Below are positions 42,687 through 52,484 of a stretch of DNA of 58,575 nucleotides, piece after piece. The stretch is from the NCBI GenBank assembly GCA_029007985.1, contig JAQXIW010000072.1, positions 1-58,575 of the forward strand. Direction: 5' to 3'. The number at the start of each line of letters is the position of its first letter. The stretch's first letter is position 1. Below the pieces are notes generated by a model. It was not told where the DNA came from, searched no databases, and was given only the letters and a program-made list of their open reading frames with translations. The stretch is from Oscillospiraceae bacterium. GTDB taxonomy: Bacteria > Bacillota > Clostridia > Oscillospirales > Ruminococcaceae. The translations under genes were made by a program, and so were the position numbers.

Positions 42687-44639
42687 TTATTCAGCTTCTT
42701 CTGCCGGCTCCTCTTTAACAGGTGCAGGCTGTGTCTGTTTGATCGAGAGTGAAACTCTCTTTGTTTCTTCGTCGAAACCGATGAGTTTTACATCGACATC
42801 CTGGCCTACCTTGAGGACTGCTGCCGGGTCTTCAACTCTGTCGTAAGAGATTTCGGAAATGTGTACAAGACCGTCAATGCCCGGGAGAATCTTTACGAAT
42901 GCGCCGAACTTTGTGATAGATACTACCTTAGCGGTAAATACTCTGCCGATTGGGTATTCGGCGGCGAAAATCTTCCACGGGTCGTCTTCCTCTTTTTTGT
43001 GGCCGAGAGAAATCTTTTCGTTTTCTCTGTCGATAGATTTGACGAATACATCGATTGTATCACCGACTTTGACAACTTCCGACGGCTGTTTTACCTTTTC
43101 CCATGTGAGTTCGGAAAGGTGTACAAGGCCGTCTACGCCGCCGAGGTCAACGAATGCGCCGTATCTTGTGAGGCTCTTTACAACGCCGTCATAGTGTTTG
43201 CCCTCTTCGACTTCTGCCCAGAATTTTTCTTTGAGAGCCTTTGTGGCTTCGTCCTTAACGGCGCGGATAGAGCCGATAACTTTTCTTCTGCCGCCGTCTT
43301 TTGAGGATTCGATAATCTTGATTTCCTGATTTGTGCCTACGAGTGCATCCAAAGATTCGTTTCTGCCTGCTGCAAGTGTTGCAGGGATAAAGACTCTTGC
43401 GCCCGAAACATAGGCTACAACGCCGCCCTTTACAACCTGTGCAATCTGTGCAGTTACTGTCTCGCCGGATTCAAATGCCTTCTGTACGGCATCGTCGCCT
43501 GCAAGTGCGTCGAATCTCTTTTTGGAAAGCTCAATCATGCCGTCTGTATCGTTAGTCTTAATAACGATGAGATTAAGCTCGTCACCTTTCTTTACAAGGT
43601 CTTCGACTTTTGCAGACGGATCATCGCTGAGTTCATCTGACTTCAGCAGACCAGTCTGTGCGACACCCAAGTCCACAAGAACTTCACCGTTCTTGATGCC
43701 TGTAACTACTCCTTTTACTTTTGCGCCTCTGTAAACTTTCTGCTGATTTGAGAAAGAAGCATCGAGCATTTCTTCAAAGCTCATGCCCTCTTCACGAATT
43801 TCTTCGCTCATGTTATTAAGTACCTCCTGAATAATGAACGCCGGTGTACTTGCTCCTGCCGTGACGCCCACTTTTTTTATATTTGTAAACAACTCTTTTG
43901 GGAGTTCTTTAGCCGTTTCAACACTGTATGTAGGGCAATGCCGACTGCACACCCGCACCAGTTTCTGAGTGTTTGACGAATGACGGCCGCCTATGACAAC
44001 CATTGCGTCACATTCCTGTGCCAATTTTGCCCGTTCGGTCTGTCTTTCATTTGTCGCTCTACATATTGTATCAAATATTTTATAATTTGTACATAGCAAA
44101 TTAATGATATTTGTTGCATCTTCCCACTTTTTCAGCATGTACGTGGTCTGTGCAACTAAGTTTATCGGCTTGTCTTTGTTGCCGTCTTTTTCCAGCCATT
44201 CCCTGAGCTCACCCGGCTGTGAAAACACGAAAACCTCGCCGCCGGTGTAGCTGACTATACCCTGTACCTCCGGGTGAGAGGCGTCGCCGGCGACGAGCAA
44301 AATTCTGCCGTCGGCGCCGGTTTTTTCGGCGAGCCTGTGTATTTTTTTGACATACGGGCAGGTGGCGTCGTGTATAGTTATATTCTTTTTATCAAAGTAT
44401 TCGCACACGCTTTTTTCCACGCCGTGACTGCGTAAAACGACCTCATATCCCGGCGGTACATCAAGCGAATCAAGGGTGAGAACGCCCAGCTTTTCAAGAG
44501 CCTGCACCTGCTGAGTGTTGTGAATAAGCGGCCCCATTGTAGCGACTTTTCTGCCCTCGCTCCGCAGCTTTGTCACCATATCCACCGCCCTGTTTACCCC
44601 AAAGCAAAAGCCGGCGGTTTCCCGTTTTTTAACAATCAT
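42687..44639 (-). CDS. ispH: Fused HMBPP reductase (IspH) and ribosomal protein S1
   Basis: A 651-residue fusion. Residues 1-280 are IspH, with the three cluster cysteines in AGFCFGV, HDATCPYV and FDTICRATNERQ; it makes IPP and DMAPP in the MEP isoprenoid pathway. Residues about 300-640 carry four S1 RNA-binding domains (for example RYGAFVDLGGVDGLVHLSEL and KFGAFVKILPGIDGLVHISEI). The acidic tail is EEPAEEAE. The fusion is common in Clostridia. The start is ATG 44639 with GAAGGTG; a longer frame inside plsC has no family match. The operon is baiN-cmk-plsC-ispH/rpsA. Confidence 0.96.
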   Translation of the reverse strand: MIVKKRETAGFCFGVNRAVDMVTKLRSEGRKVATMGPLIHNTQQVQALEKLGVLTLDSLDVPPGYEVVLRSHGVEKSVCEYFDKKNITIHDATCPYVKKIHRLAEKTGADGRILLVAGDASHPEVQGIVSYTGGEVFVFSQPGELREWLEKDGNKDKPINLVAQTTYMLKKWEDATNIINLLCTNYKIFDTICRATNERQTERAKLAQECDAMVVIGGRHSSNTQKLVRVCSRHCPTYSVETAKELPKELFTNIKKVGVTAGASTPAFIIQEVLNNMSEEIREEGMSFEEMLDASFSNQQKVYRGAKVKGVVTGIKNGEVLVDLGVAQTGLLKSDELSDDPSAKVEDLVKKGDELNLIVIKTNDTDGMIELSKKRFDALAGDDAVQKAFESGETVTAQIAQVVKGGVVAYVSGARVFIPATLAAGRNESLDALVGTNQEIKIIESSKDGGRRKVIGSIRAVKDEATKALKEKFWAEVEEGKHYDGVVKSLTRYGAFVDLGGVDGLVHLSELTWEKVKQPSEVVKVGDTIDVFVKSIDRENEKISLGHKKEEDDPWKIFAAEYPIGRVFTAKVVSITKFGAFVKILPGIDGLVHISEISYDRVEDPAAVLKVGQDVDVKLIGFDEETKRVSLSIKQTQPAPVKEEPAEEAE

Positions 44640-44640
44640 T

Positions 44641-45336
44641 TTATTCACCTTCCGATTCGGTATCGGTCTGCGGATTTTCCGCCGTCGCCTCAATCGGCGG
44701 CACATAACCCACCGACTCGTTGTATTCTGCCAAAAGTCTTTCCAGCTCGGTTTCAAAGTTTTTCTTTGCTTCTCTTATCGCCGCTCTCGAGCCGGAAGCC
44801 AAATCAGTCTCCTCCGCCGTCATAGGCTTGCCGACAGAGATGACGACTTTGCAAAGCGGCTGCAGTTTTCTTGTCTTTGTCGGGTAGACGATTCTGACCG
44901 GTATGATGTCGGCGCCGGTTTGAGCGGCTATCATAAATGCGCCGGATTTGATTTTTTGCATCTTATCGCCGGTGCCTCGTGTGCCCTCCGGGAAAATCAG
45001 CATGCCGTGGCCGTTTTTAATGTCGGAAATGCCCTTTTCAAGCGCGGATTTGTCCGCTTTGCCCCTCTCGACCGGAAAACAGCCCACCTGTCTGAAAATC
45101 CAATTCAAGAAAGGGTTTTTGAAAAGCTCTGCTTTACCCATAATTGACAGTTTTTTGCCTATTCCGTAAGCCATAACCACAAAAACCGGGTCTATCATTG
45201 ACAGGTGATTTGCGCAGATGATAAACGGTCTGCCGTTTTTCTTGTATTCGTCGAACACTTCGGTGTTGCGTGTTTCAAAGCGAAAAATTATCCTGAAAAG
45301 CACCGACACCGCGGCAAAACAAATTGCATATACCAT
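44641..45336 (-). CDS. plsC: 1-acyl-sn-glycerol-3-phosphate acyltransferase
   Basis: A 231-residue enzyme with an N-terminal membrane segment, the catalytic NHLSMID (H-x4-D), the FPEGTRG motif (about 116-122) and a Ser/Glu-rich C-terminus. It makes phosphatidic acid. It starts on the base before the cmk stop, with AAAAGGT inside the end of cmk, and is followed 1 bp later by ispH, so all are tightly co-translated. Confidence 0.93.
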   Translation of the reverse strand: MVYAICFAAVSVLFRIIFRFETRNTEVFDEYKKNGRPFIICANHLSMIDPVFVVMAYGIGKKLSIMGKAELFKNPFLNWIFRQVGCFPVERGKADKSALEKGISDIKNGHGMLIFPEGTRGTGDKMQKIKSGAFMIAAQTGADIIPVRIVYPTKTRKLQPLCKVVISVGKPMTAEETDLASGSRAAIREAKKNFETELERLLAEYNESVGYVPPIEATAENPQTDTESEGE

Positions 45337-46008
45337 TTAATTTTTTACCTTTTCATCAATTATTTTTTCGACAGCCTGTACAGCCCGGTCAAAATCCAGC
45401 CGTGATGTGTCCAGCAAAACGGCGTCCCGCGCCTGTCTCAGCGGCGCCACATCTCTGTGAATGTCCCGATAATCCCTGTCCTCGATGTCCTTTAACACCG
45501 TTTCAAAAGATATGTCAGTGCCTTTTTCGACCAGTTCTTTATATCTTCTCTCGGCTCTGACGCGGCTGTCGGCGGTGATGTAAATTTTCACCCGGGCGTT
45601 CGGCAAAACTATTGTGCCGATGTCTCTGCCGTCCATTACCACAGACTGAGTTTTTGCCATATCGCGCTGTGCGTCCAGCAAAAAGGCTCTGACTTCCCGC
45701 AGGGCAGACACCTTTGACGCCGCCATTGAGACCTCGTTTTTGCGAATGTCCGCCGATACGTCCTCGCCGTTGAGATAGATTTTCTGTACTCCGTCGGTAT
45801 AGCCTAATTTTATATCAATGTTTGCAAGATTGTCAACAACTGTATGCTTATCTTCGATATTAACGCCGTTTTTCAGCATATAGAGCGCAATCGCTCTGTA
45901 CATTGCCCCGGTGTCAACATAGACGATGTTTCTTTTTTTGGCGATTTCTTTTGCTATCGAGCTTTTGCCGGCTCCTCCCGGCCCGTCAAGTGCTACAGAG
46001 TAAATCAT
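45337..46008 (-). CDS. cmk: Cytidylate kinase
   Basis: A 223-residue nucleotide kinase with the P-loop DGPGGAGKSS (8-17), the CMP-binding VYVDTGAMYRA and MDGRDIGTIVLP. It phosphorylates CMP and dCMP. The start overlaps the flavoprotein stop by 4 nt, with GGGGAG upstream. The cmk-plsC-ispH/rpsA order is typical of Clostridia. Confidence 0.96.
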   Translation of the reverse strand: MIYSVALDGPGGAGKSSIAKEIAKKRNIVYVDTGAMYRAIALYMLKNGVNIEDKHTVVDNLANIDIKLGYTDGVQKIYLNGEDVSADIRKNEVSMAASKVSALREVRAFLLDAQRDMAKTQSVVMDGRDIGTIVLPNARVKIYITADSRVRAERRYKELVEKGTDISFETVLKDIEDRDYRDIHRDVAPLRQARDAVLLDTSRLDFDRAVQAVEKIIDEKVKN

Positions 46009-47264
46009 ATTTTATCTCCCCGTGATATAAAAATTCCATTTTGCTCCAGAATGCTTTGAGCGCAGGCGAAAGCCGTGGAAAAAGCAATCTGTAAATTGTA
46101 TCCGCCCGTATAGGCGTCCGTGTCGATGACCTCGCCGATAAAATAAAGGTTGTCGGTGAGCTTTGATTCCATCGTAGACGGATTTATCTCTTTTACGGAT
46201 ACGCCGCCCGAAGTGATGACGGCAATATCAATTTTGTATTTTGAATTAAGCTGTATTGTGAAGTTTTTAAGCAGCTTCACCAACGCCGTTCTTTCTTCTC
46301 TTGTTATCTGATTTGCGGTTTTTTCCCTGTCGACACCCCATTCCGTCAGCACGACGTCAATCATGGATTTAGGCAACAGCAAATCAAGACAATTCGCCGC
46401 CTGTTTTGAATGGAGTTTTTCAAAGTCGGCGCACACTCTTTTGTAGAGAGTTTCCTCAGAGAGAGCCGGCTTTAAGTCTATAACCGCCGTGCATTTTTGA
46501 ATGTCGGCGTCTTTAATGTGACAGGATGCCGAAAGTACCAGAGGCCCGGATATGCCGAAATGGGTGAACAGCATCTCGCCCTGCTCGGAAAAGAGTTTCT
46601 TTTTGCCGTTCATTATCGACAAATTGACGTTGCGCAGCGAAAGCCCCATCATTTTGCGGCATTTTGTGCCGTTTTCTACCAGCGGGACAAGACTTGCCGC
46701 AGGCTTTACCACGGTGTGCCCCCGGCTCTCCGCAAGGATGTATCCGTCGCCCGTCGATCCGGTCTGAGGATAGGACAGCCCGCCTGTCGCAATTATAACC
46801 TTGTCGGCGTAATACCTTTTGCCCCCTTTTGTCTCGACTCCCACGGCGGTGAGACCGTTGTCGGAAAACAAAAGCTTTTTCACATCGCCGTGTATGATTT
46901 TGCAGCCGGCGCAATGGCTGTCAAGGGCGTGCTTAATATCCCGGGCTTTATCCGACACGGGAAAAACTCGTCTGCCCCTTTCGGTTTTAAGCGGCACGCC
47001 GGCATTTTCAAAAAATCTCATCGTCCGCCGGGTGTTAAAGCCGTAAATCGCCGAATACAGAAATTTAGGGTTTGTGCGGACATTTTTCAAAAACGTCTCT
47101 TCGTCACAGTTGTTAGTGACGTTGCATCTGCCCTTGCCGGTGATGAGCACCTTTTGAGCCGTGTCTTTTGAATGTTCGATTACGGTGGTGTCGACACCGT
47201 TTTTTGCAAGGAAGCCGCCGCAGAAAAGTCCCCGGGCGCCGCCTCCGACTATTATTACTTTCAT
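46005..47264 (-). CDS. BaiN/YhiN-family FAD-dependent oxidoreductase
   Basis: A 419-residue flavoprotein with the dinucleotide motif GGGARGLFCGGFLAKNG near the N-terminus, ITGKGRCNVTNN (about 42-53), VIIATGGLSYPQTGSTGDGY (about 150-170) and a C-terminal ITSGGVSVKEI...NLYFIGEVIDTDAYTGGYNLQ. This is the HI0933/YhiN group, to which BaiN of bile-acid 7-dehydroxylators belongs; function in other bacteria is unclear. No Shine-Dalgarno is evident before ATG 47264. It begins the cmk operon. Confidence 0.9.
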   Translation of the reverse strand: MKVIIVGGGARGLFCGGFLAKNGVDTTVIEHSKDTAQKVLITGKGRCNVTNNCDEETFLKNVRTNPKFLYSAIYGFNTRRTMRFFENAGVPLKTERGRRVFPVSDKARDIKHALDSHCAGCKIIHGDVKKLLFSDNGLTAVGVETKGGKRYYADKVIIATGGLSYPQTGSTGDGYILAESRGHTVVKPAASLVPLVENGTKCRKMMGLSLRNVNLSIMNGKKKLFSEQGEMLFTHFGISGPLVLSASCHIKDADIQKCTAVIDLKPALSEETLYKRVCADFEKLHSKQAANCLDLLLPKSMIDVVLTEWGVDREKTANQITREERTALVKLLKNFTIQLNSKYKIDIAVITSGGVSVKEINPSTMESKLTDNLYFIGEVIDTDAYTGGYNLQIAFSTAFACAQSILEQNGIFISRGDKI

Positions 47265-47305
47265 AAAACGATTAGTGTGTATTTAATACTTTTTACGGTC
47301 TTGTG

Positions 47306-49111
47306 TCAGTTTTCGTATTTCGGCAAAACCTTGCTCTCGGAAAAATCCTCCATATCCAAGGTCAAATTCGGATTGTAATAAGGGTCGTGCAAGAGGCTGT
47401 CGCCGAAACGGTCTTTCAGTCGCTTGCGCTCGCTGTCAAATCTGGCTTTCTTTTCACCGGTTTTATCCGAGCCTCTCGAAACCGATTCATAGTGGTAACA
47501 TTCGGCGTAAGGAGTGAACACCACATCATACCCCATGTTGCGCACGCGCAGACAAAAGTCCACATCGTTAAAGGCGACGGCAAATTCTTCGTCGAGCCCG
47601 TTTGCCCTTTCGTAGGCCCGTCTTGTCACAAGCATACAGGCGGCGGTGACGCAGGATAGGTTTTGCACACAGGAGAGGCGGAACATATATCCGCTTTTTC
47701 CCCTCGGGTGATATTTGTGAGAGTGGCCGGCATATCCGCCCAAGCCCACGATAACGCCCCGGTGCTGAACTCGGTTGTCCGGGTAATAGAGCATCGCGCC
47801 CACGATACCGGTGTTTTTTTGTTGTGCCAATGAAACCATTTCGGAAAGCCGGCCGTCCGTTATAATTTCAATGTCGTTGTTCAAAAGCAGGAACATATCG
47901 GCGTCGGATTGCGATACCGCAAAATTGTTGATTTTAGAGAAATTAAAGCCGCCTTTATAGTACAAGACCTTTAGATTTTCGTGTTCTTTTTCGATTTCTT
48001 TATAGTATTCGAATGTGGCGGAGTCCGTCGAGTTATTCTCTACAATCAAAACTTCAAAATTTGCGTACTTTGTCTTGGCGTAAATTGAATTTATGCATTT
48101 TTCCAAGACTTCTTTTTGGTCTTTGTTCGGTATGATTATCGAGACCTTAGGGTTGCCGATAATTTCGTAGTCGATTTTGTAAGTGGACGGGAATTTGCCC
48201 TCTCTCGCCTTGCCTTTAACGCCTGTTCTTTCAAGGTGGGCGTTGAGAGCCCTGATTGCATTTTGGGTGACATAAGGCTTTGCGCCCACGCCGCCGGAGG
48301 TTGACCGCGCGTGAACTCGCCAATAGTACAATACTTTCGGTATGTGTTTGATGACAACGCCCGGTATCTCTGTGATTTTTAAGAATAAATCATGGTCTTG
48401 GGCGCCGTCACAGGCGCTGTCCAGGCCGCCTGATTTTTCAAATATCTCTTTTCGCATACACGCCAAGTGGCAAATGTAGTTGCAGTTTGTCAAATAGAAA
48501 TATGAGTAATCCGGTTTGAAATGGGCTACAATCGGGTTTTTCCAATCCGCGTCGAAAAGAGCCTCGTCCGAATAGATAAAATCGGCGTTTGTGTCTTCGA
48601 CGGTCTTTGCAATTTGATAAAGAGCGTCCGGCGAAAGATAATCGTCGTGGTCGGCAAGGGCGATGTAGTCGCCGCCGGCGTATTTTACCGCCTCGTTTGT
48701 GTTGGCGGAAATACCCCTGTTTTCAGCTAATTTTATATATTTGATTTTGTCGCTGCCCAGAGATTTTACATACTCGCCCACATAGGCGTGGCCGTCATCC
48801 GACGCATCCGCCAATACAAGCTCGCCGTACCGATAAGATTGATTCAAAAACGAGTCAATGTATTCGGCAAGGAAGTTTTTGTCGGTATTGTATAGAGCCG
48901 TGACAACGGAAATTGTTTTGTTCTCTCTCTTGGGCGTGTACTCTCTCTGTTTTTCCAGCGCCCGCCGAGGCGGCAGAAATCTGCCCTTTTTTGCTCTCAT
49001 TCTGCGCCTGAAAAACGCCGCCCGCCTTTTGACCGTGCCGGCAAAGCCCTCTTCTTTTATATATTGAAAAAACAGAGCGACCAGCTCTTGAAATCGCTTT
49101 AATTTAAGCAT
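47306..49111 (-). CDS. Two-domain GT2 glycosyltransferase
   Basis: A 601-residue protein with two GT-A domains. The first starts at about 66 (ISVVTALYNTDKNF) and has DHDD at 154-157; the second starts at about 323 (PKVSIIIPNKDQ) and has LLLNND near 415 and the later AFNDVDFCLR. A basic stretch leads (20-60). Such double GT2 proteins make polysaccharide with alternating sugars, often rhamnans. It starts inside the stop of the upstream homologue (TAATG). It likely builds the polymer exported by the adjacent ABC transporter; acceptor and sugar are not visible. Confidence 0.88.
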   Translation of the reverse strand: MLKLKRFQELVALFFQYIKEEGFAGTVKRRAAFFRRRMRAKKGRFLPPRRALEKQREYTPKRENKTISVVTALYNTDKNFLAEYIDSFLNQSYRYGELVLADASDDGHAYVGEYVKSLGSDKIKYIKLAENRGISANTNEAVKYAGGDYIALADHDDYLSPDALYQIAKTVEDTNADFIYSDEALFDADWKNPIVAHFKPDYSYFYLTNCNYICHLACMRKEIFEKSGGLDSACDGAQDHDLFLKITEIPGVVIKHIPKVLYYWRVHARSTSGGVGAKPYVTQNAIRALNAHLERTGVKGKAREGKFPSTYKIDYEIIGNPKVSIIIPNKDQKEVLEKCINSIYAKTKYANFEVLIVENNSTDSATFEYYKEIEKEHENLKVLYYKGGFNFSKINNFAVSQSDADMFLLLNNDIEIITDGRLSEMVSLAQQKNTGIVGAMLYYPDNRVQHRGVIVGLGGYAGHSHKYHPRGKSGYMFRLSCVQNLSCVTAACMLVTRRAYERANGLDEEFAVAFNDVDFCLRVRNMGYDVVFTPYAECYHYESVSRGSDKTGEKKARFDSERKRLKDRFGDSLLHDPYYNPNLTLDMEDFSESKVLPKYEN

Positions 49112-50943
49112 TATTTGTACCCGTAGTTTTCATATAGCAATGTGAAGTGCGGATTGTAATACGGGTCGTTGTAGTCAAAATATTTGCCCCATATTCTCTG
49201 AAAATTCCGCTTTTCTCTCTCGTATCTCGGATTAGGCTTGTCCGTGTCCGAGCCCCTGGATTTGCTCTCGTAGTGTATACCCTCGCAAAACGGCGTAAAC
49301 ACATTTACCAGCCCCGACTCGTACAGTCTCAGACAAAAGTCGACATCGTTGTAGGCGACGGCAAAGTTTTCCTCGTCGAGAGGGTATTTTTTGTACAGTT
49401 CCGTCTTTGTCATAAGACAGGCGCCCGTGACCGCAAGATAATTTTGAGCTGTTACAAGCCTGTACATATCGCCGGTTGTATCCCCCGCTAAGCCCTTGTG
49501 TGAATGGCCGGCAGAGCCGTTTATGCCGACAATTACGCCGGCGTGCTGTAATGTGCCGTCCGGGTAGTAAAGCTTAGCCCCGACTGCCCCCACATCCGCC
49601 CTCTGCGAATAGGAGAGCAGTTCTCTTATCGAGTTGTCGGATATAAATTCCACATCATTGTTGAGCAGCAGAATGTGCTCTCCCGTCCGGTATTGGGCCC
49701 CGAAATTGCATATTGCGGAGAAGTTAAAGTCGCCTTTGTAGTACACTACCTTTAAGTTTTTGTATTTTGATTCGGCATCTCTGTAATATTCAAATGTCTC
49801 GTCGCTTTCCGAATTGTTTTCCACCACAATAATCTCGGTGTTGTCCCAGCCGCCCTTTGCCGCTATGCTGTCAAGACATCTGGATAAATCGTCGGCGTGG
49901 TCTTTATTCGGAATGATGACGGAGACCTTCGGCTCGCCCGAAACCTCATACACCGTGCGGTATGAGCCGTTGTACTTGCCGATTGAAACCTCGCCTTTCA
50001 GACCGATTCTGTCGAGGTGCCGGGCAATCGCTTTTCTGCCGGCCTCAAAAGCGTACATTTTCGCCGACATATCGTTGGCAGTTGACCCGGAATGACCGCG
50101 CCAAAAGTACAGCCGCTTAGGTATATGGTGAATGTATTTCGCCTTTTCCGACAGTCGCAAAATCAAATCGTAGTCCTGTGCGCCGTCGTATTCCGGGCAC
50201 TCATACGCCCCCGCCTTTTCAAAAAGCTCTCTCGAAAAGACGAGAAAATGCGTTATGTAGTTTACGCCGCGCAGAAAATCCGGGGCGTAGTCTATTTTGA
50301 AATGATACTGAATTAAGTGTTTCAGTTCGCCGTCAAGGGTGACTTCGTCGCTGTACAGCATATCGGCGCCCTTTTCGTTTATCGCCTTTACATTTTCAAA
50401 AAGGGCATTTGGCTGAATGACATCGTCGTGGTCTAAAAGCGCAATGTACTCGCCGTCGCACATTGAAAAAGCCCGGTTTGTGTTGGCGGATATGCCCCCG
50501 TTTTCATCCAGCTTTTTATACTTTATTCTGCCGTCCCTGTACGAATTTACGACTTTTTCGACATACGAATGTTCGCCGTCCGACGCGTCGGCAAGACAGA
50601 GCTGCCAATTTTCATAGGACTGCGCCCTGACCGAATCTATCATCTCGGTCAGGAATTTTTTGTCCGTGTTGTAAAGCGGCACGGCTACGGAAATTTTCGG
50701 CATAAAGTCAAATTTTGTCTTTCGCTGCCGGGATAAATCCCTTTTCAGCGGAATGTCGGCGCGGAATTTCCACACATCGCCCTTTGTCATAAGTTTAATT
50801 CTGAAATCGACCTCTCGACAAGTCGCCTCCAAGCCCCTTTTTTGTAAAGAAACAACACCTCGTTTTATCAAGGTGCCGATTCTTTTTATATTAAGGTTTC
50901 TTTTGATAAACAACACAGGGCTGTCCTGAATGTCATTGCTCAT
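49111..50943 (-). CDS. Two-domain GT2 glycosyltransferase, paralogue of the next gene
   Basis: A 610-residue protein built like its downstream neighbour and clearly homologous along its length: domain 1 has SVAVPLYNTDKKFLTEMIDS and LLDHDDV, domain 2 has PKVSVIIPNKDH, LLLNNDVEF and AYNDVDFCLRLY. The shared C-terminal ending (YYNPHFTLLYENYGYK against DPYYNPNLTL) shows a tandem duplication. Both catalytic halves keep their Asp motifs, so both should be active. AGAGGA precedes ATG 50943, 14 bp after the ATPase gene stop. Confidence 0.88.
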   Translation of the reverse strand: MSNDIQDSPVLFIKRNLNIKRIGTLIKRGVVSLQKRGLEATCREVDFRIKLMTKGDVWKFRADIPLKRDLSRQRKTKFDFMPKISVAVPLYNTDKKFLTEMIDSVRAQSYENWQLCLADASDGEHSYVEKVVNSYRDGRIKYKKLDENGGISANTNRAFSMCDGEYIALLDHDDVIQPNALFENVKAINEKGADMLYSDEVTLDGELKHLIQYHFKIDYAPDFLRGVNYITHFLVFSRELFEKAGAYECPEYDGAQDYDLILRLSEKAKYIHHIPKRLYFWRGHSGSTANDMSAKMYAFEAGRKAIARHLDRIGLKGEVSIGKYNGSYRTVYEVSGEPKVSVIIPNKDHADDLSRCLDSIAAKGGWDNTEIIVVENNSESDETFEYYRDAESKYKNLKVVYYKGDFNFSAICNFGAQYRTGEHILLLNNDVEFISDNSIRELLSYSQRADVGAVGAKLYYPDGTLQHAGVIVGINGSAGHSHKGLAGDTTGDMYRLVTAQNYLAVTGACLMTKTELYKKYPLDEENFAVAYNDVDFCLRLYESGLVNVFTPFCEGIHYESKSRGSDTDKPNPRYEREKRNFQRIWGKYFDYNDPYYNPHFTLLYENYGYK

Positions 50944-50957
50944 TTAATTGTCCTCTA

Positions 50958-51689
50958 TCAGTAGTTTGACATATATGCGTCGCAGACCTCTTTTGTCGCG
51001 CCGGTCATCATAACATTGCCGTGTTCAAGCCATGTGACTTTGTTGCACAGTCTTCTGACCTGGTCAATGGAGTGGCTGACGAGTATTACCGTTGTGCCGT
51101 CCGACATAAGCTCTTTCATACGGTTTTCGCATTTTTCCTGGAATGTGTAGTCGCCGACAGACAGAATTTCGTCGGCTATGAGAATGTCCGGCTTTGTGGT
51201 GGTGGCGATGGCAAAAGCAATTCTCGCAACCATACCGGAGGAATAGTTTTTCAGCGGCACATCAAGGAAGTTGTGCAATTCGGAAAAATCCACAATCTCC
51301 CGGAAATGCTCGTCCATATATTTCTTTGAATATCCCAGGACTGCGCCGTTGAGATATATATTTTCGCGGGCGGTCAAGTCCATATCGAAGCCCGCGCCCA
51401 ATTCGATAAGAGGCGCAATGACGCCGTTTACCGTCACAGAGCCCTTTGTCGGCTTCAAAACGCCCGCTATTGTTTTGAGCAGAGTGGACTTGCCCGAGCC
51501 GTTGAGCCCGACCAAACCGTATACATCGCCCGGCATAATGTCTATGCTGACATCGTTGAGAGCCCAAAATTCCTCGAATTTGAGATTGCCCTTTGCGAAT
51601 TTAATCAAATATTCTTTCAGGCTGTCCACTTTTTCGGTCGCCAAATTAAAGCGCATACTTACATTTTTTACGCTTACCATAGGTTCCAT
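50958..51689 (-). CDS. Polysaccharide ABC exporter ATPase (Wzt/TagH-like, short form)
   Basis: A 243-residue ATPase. Walker A is GLNGSGKSTLL, the signature motif is YSSGMVARIAFAIA and Walker B is DILIADEILSVGD; the H-loop is LVSHSIDQV. The N-terminal MRFNLATEKVDSLKEYLIK and the D-loop are typical of the Wzt/TagH group. It ends soon after the H-loop, so the C-terminal sugar-binding domain of long Wzt is missing; export is then independent of a terminal cap. AAGGAGG precedes ATG 51689. It pairs with the permease 13 bp upstream. Confidence 0.92.
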   Translation of the reverse strand: MEPMVSVKNVSMRFNLATEKVDSLKEYLIKFAKGNLKFEEFWALNDVSIDIMPGDVYGLVGLNGSGKSTLLKTIAGVLKPTKGSVTVNGVIAPLIELGAGFDMDLTARENIYLNGAVLGYSKKYMDEHFREIVDFSELHNFLDVPLKNYSSGMVARIAFAIATTTKPDILIADEILSVGDYTFQEKCENRMKELMSDGTTVILVSHSIDQVRRLCNKVTWLEHGNVMMTGATKEVCDAYMSNY

Positions 51690-51702
51690 AATATGCGCCT
51701 CC

Positions 51703-52482
51703 TTATATGTAAAGAATGAAGTTGTCCTGCAGCTTTTGGAAAGTCTTTGCGCCTATTGCCAGCATTATGACGGCGAAAAACGCACAGATTGCCGTAGCTT
51801 TCAGCGACGGGAAAACGCCGTCGATGATACAGCCCCTGAATGTGGTGACATACCAATACATCGGGTTCAATTTGCCCACATACTGCAAAATTGTACCCTG
51901 CCAAATGGTCTCCGGGTAGAATATCGGCGTGGCATAGGTGAGAGCCGTGACGATGATTGTCCAAAAATGCATAATGTCTCTGAAATATATAGCCGTGGCG
52001 GACAAAAACAGCCCGGCGCCGACAATAAACACAAATTCAAAAAACATCGGTATGATAACGCCTATGACCGACAGGTGCATCGGCGCGCCGGTGATTACCA
52101 TAACCATTACCAGCGCAATCAGAGAAAAGCACATATTCAAAAAGGCAAAACAGCTTTTTTCCAGCGGGAAAATGTATTTTGGCATATATACTTTTTTAAT
52201 AAGCCGCGACGAATACAAAACCGAGCCCATTGAGGAGTTTGTGCCCTCGTTGAAAAAGGTAAACACCAACTGACCGGACAGCAGATAGACCGGGTAATTT
52301 GGAATATCAAATCTGAAAAAGTGGGAGAAAACGGCGCTCATAACCAGCATCATAAGCAGAGGGTTGAGAACGCTCCACAAAATACCCAGCTTTGAGCGGC
52401 GGTATCTGACCTTGATATCTCTCTGAATCAGATTTTCAAGTAGAAAGCGATAACGCCAAAAAGTTTGCAAACCCGATTTCAT
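51703..52482 (-). CDS. Polysaccharide ABC exporter permease (Wzm/TagG-like)
   Basis: A 259-residue ABC-2 permease with six membrane segments. FLLENLIQRDIKVRYRRSKL and GILWSVLNPLLMMLVMSAVFS near the N-terminus are the family fingerprint, as is the ending LNPMYWYVTTFRGCI. It moves an undecaprenyl-linked polymer across the membrane with the ATPase. GAAAGG precedes ATG 52482, just past the rfbC stop. Confidence 0.92.
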   Translation of the reverse strand: MKSGLQTFWRYRFLLENLIQRDIKVRYRRSKLGILWSVLNPLLMMLVMSAVFSHFFRFDIPNYPVYLLSGQLVFTFFNEGTNSSMGSVLYSSRLIKKVYMPKYIFPLEKSCFAFLNMCFSLIALVMVMVITGAPMHLSVIGVIIPMFFEFVFIVGAGLFLSATAIYFRDIMHFWTIIVTALTYATPIFYPETIWQGTILQYVGKLNPMYWYVTTFRGCIIDGVFPSLKATAICAFFAVIMLAIGAKTFQKLQDNFILYI

Positions 52483-52484
52483 TT

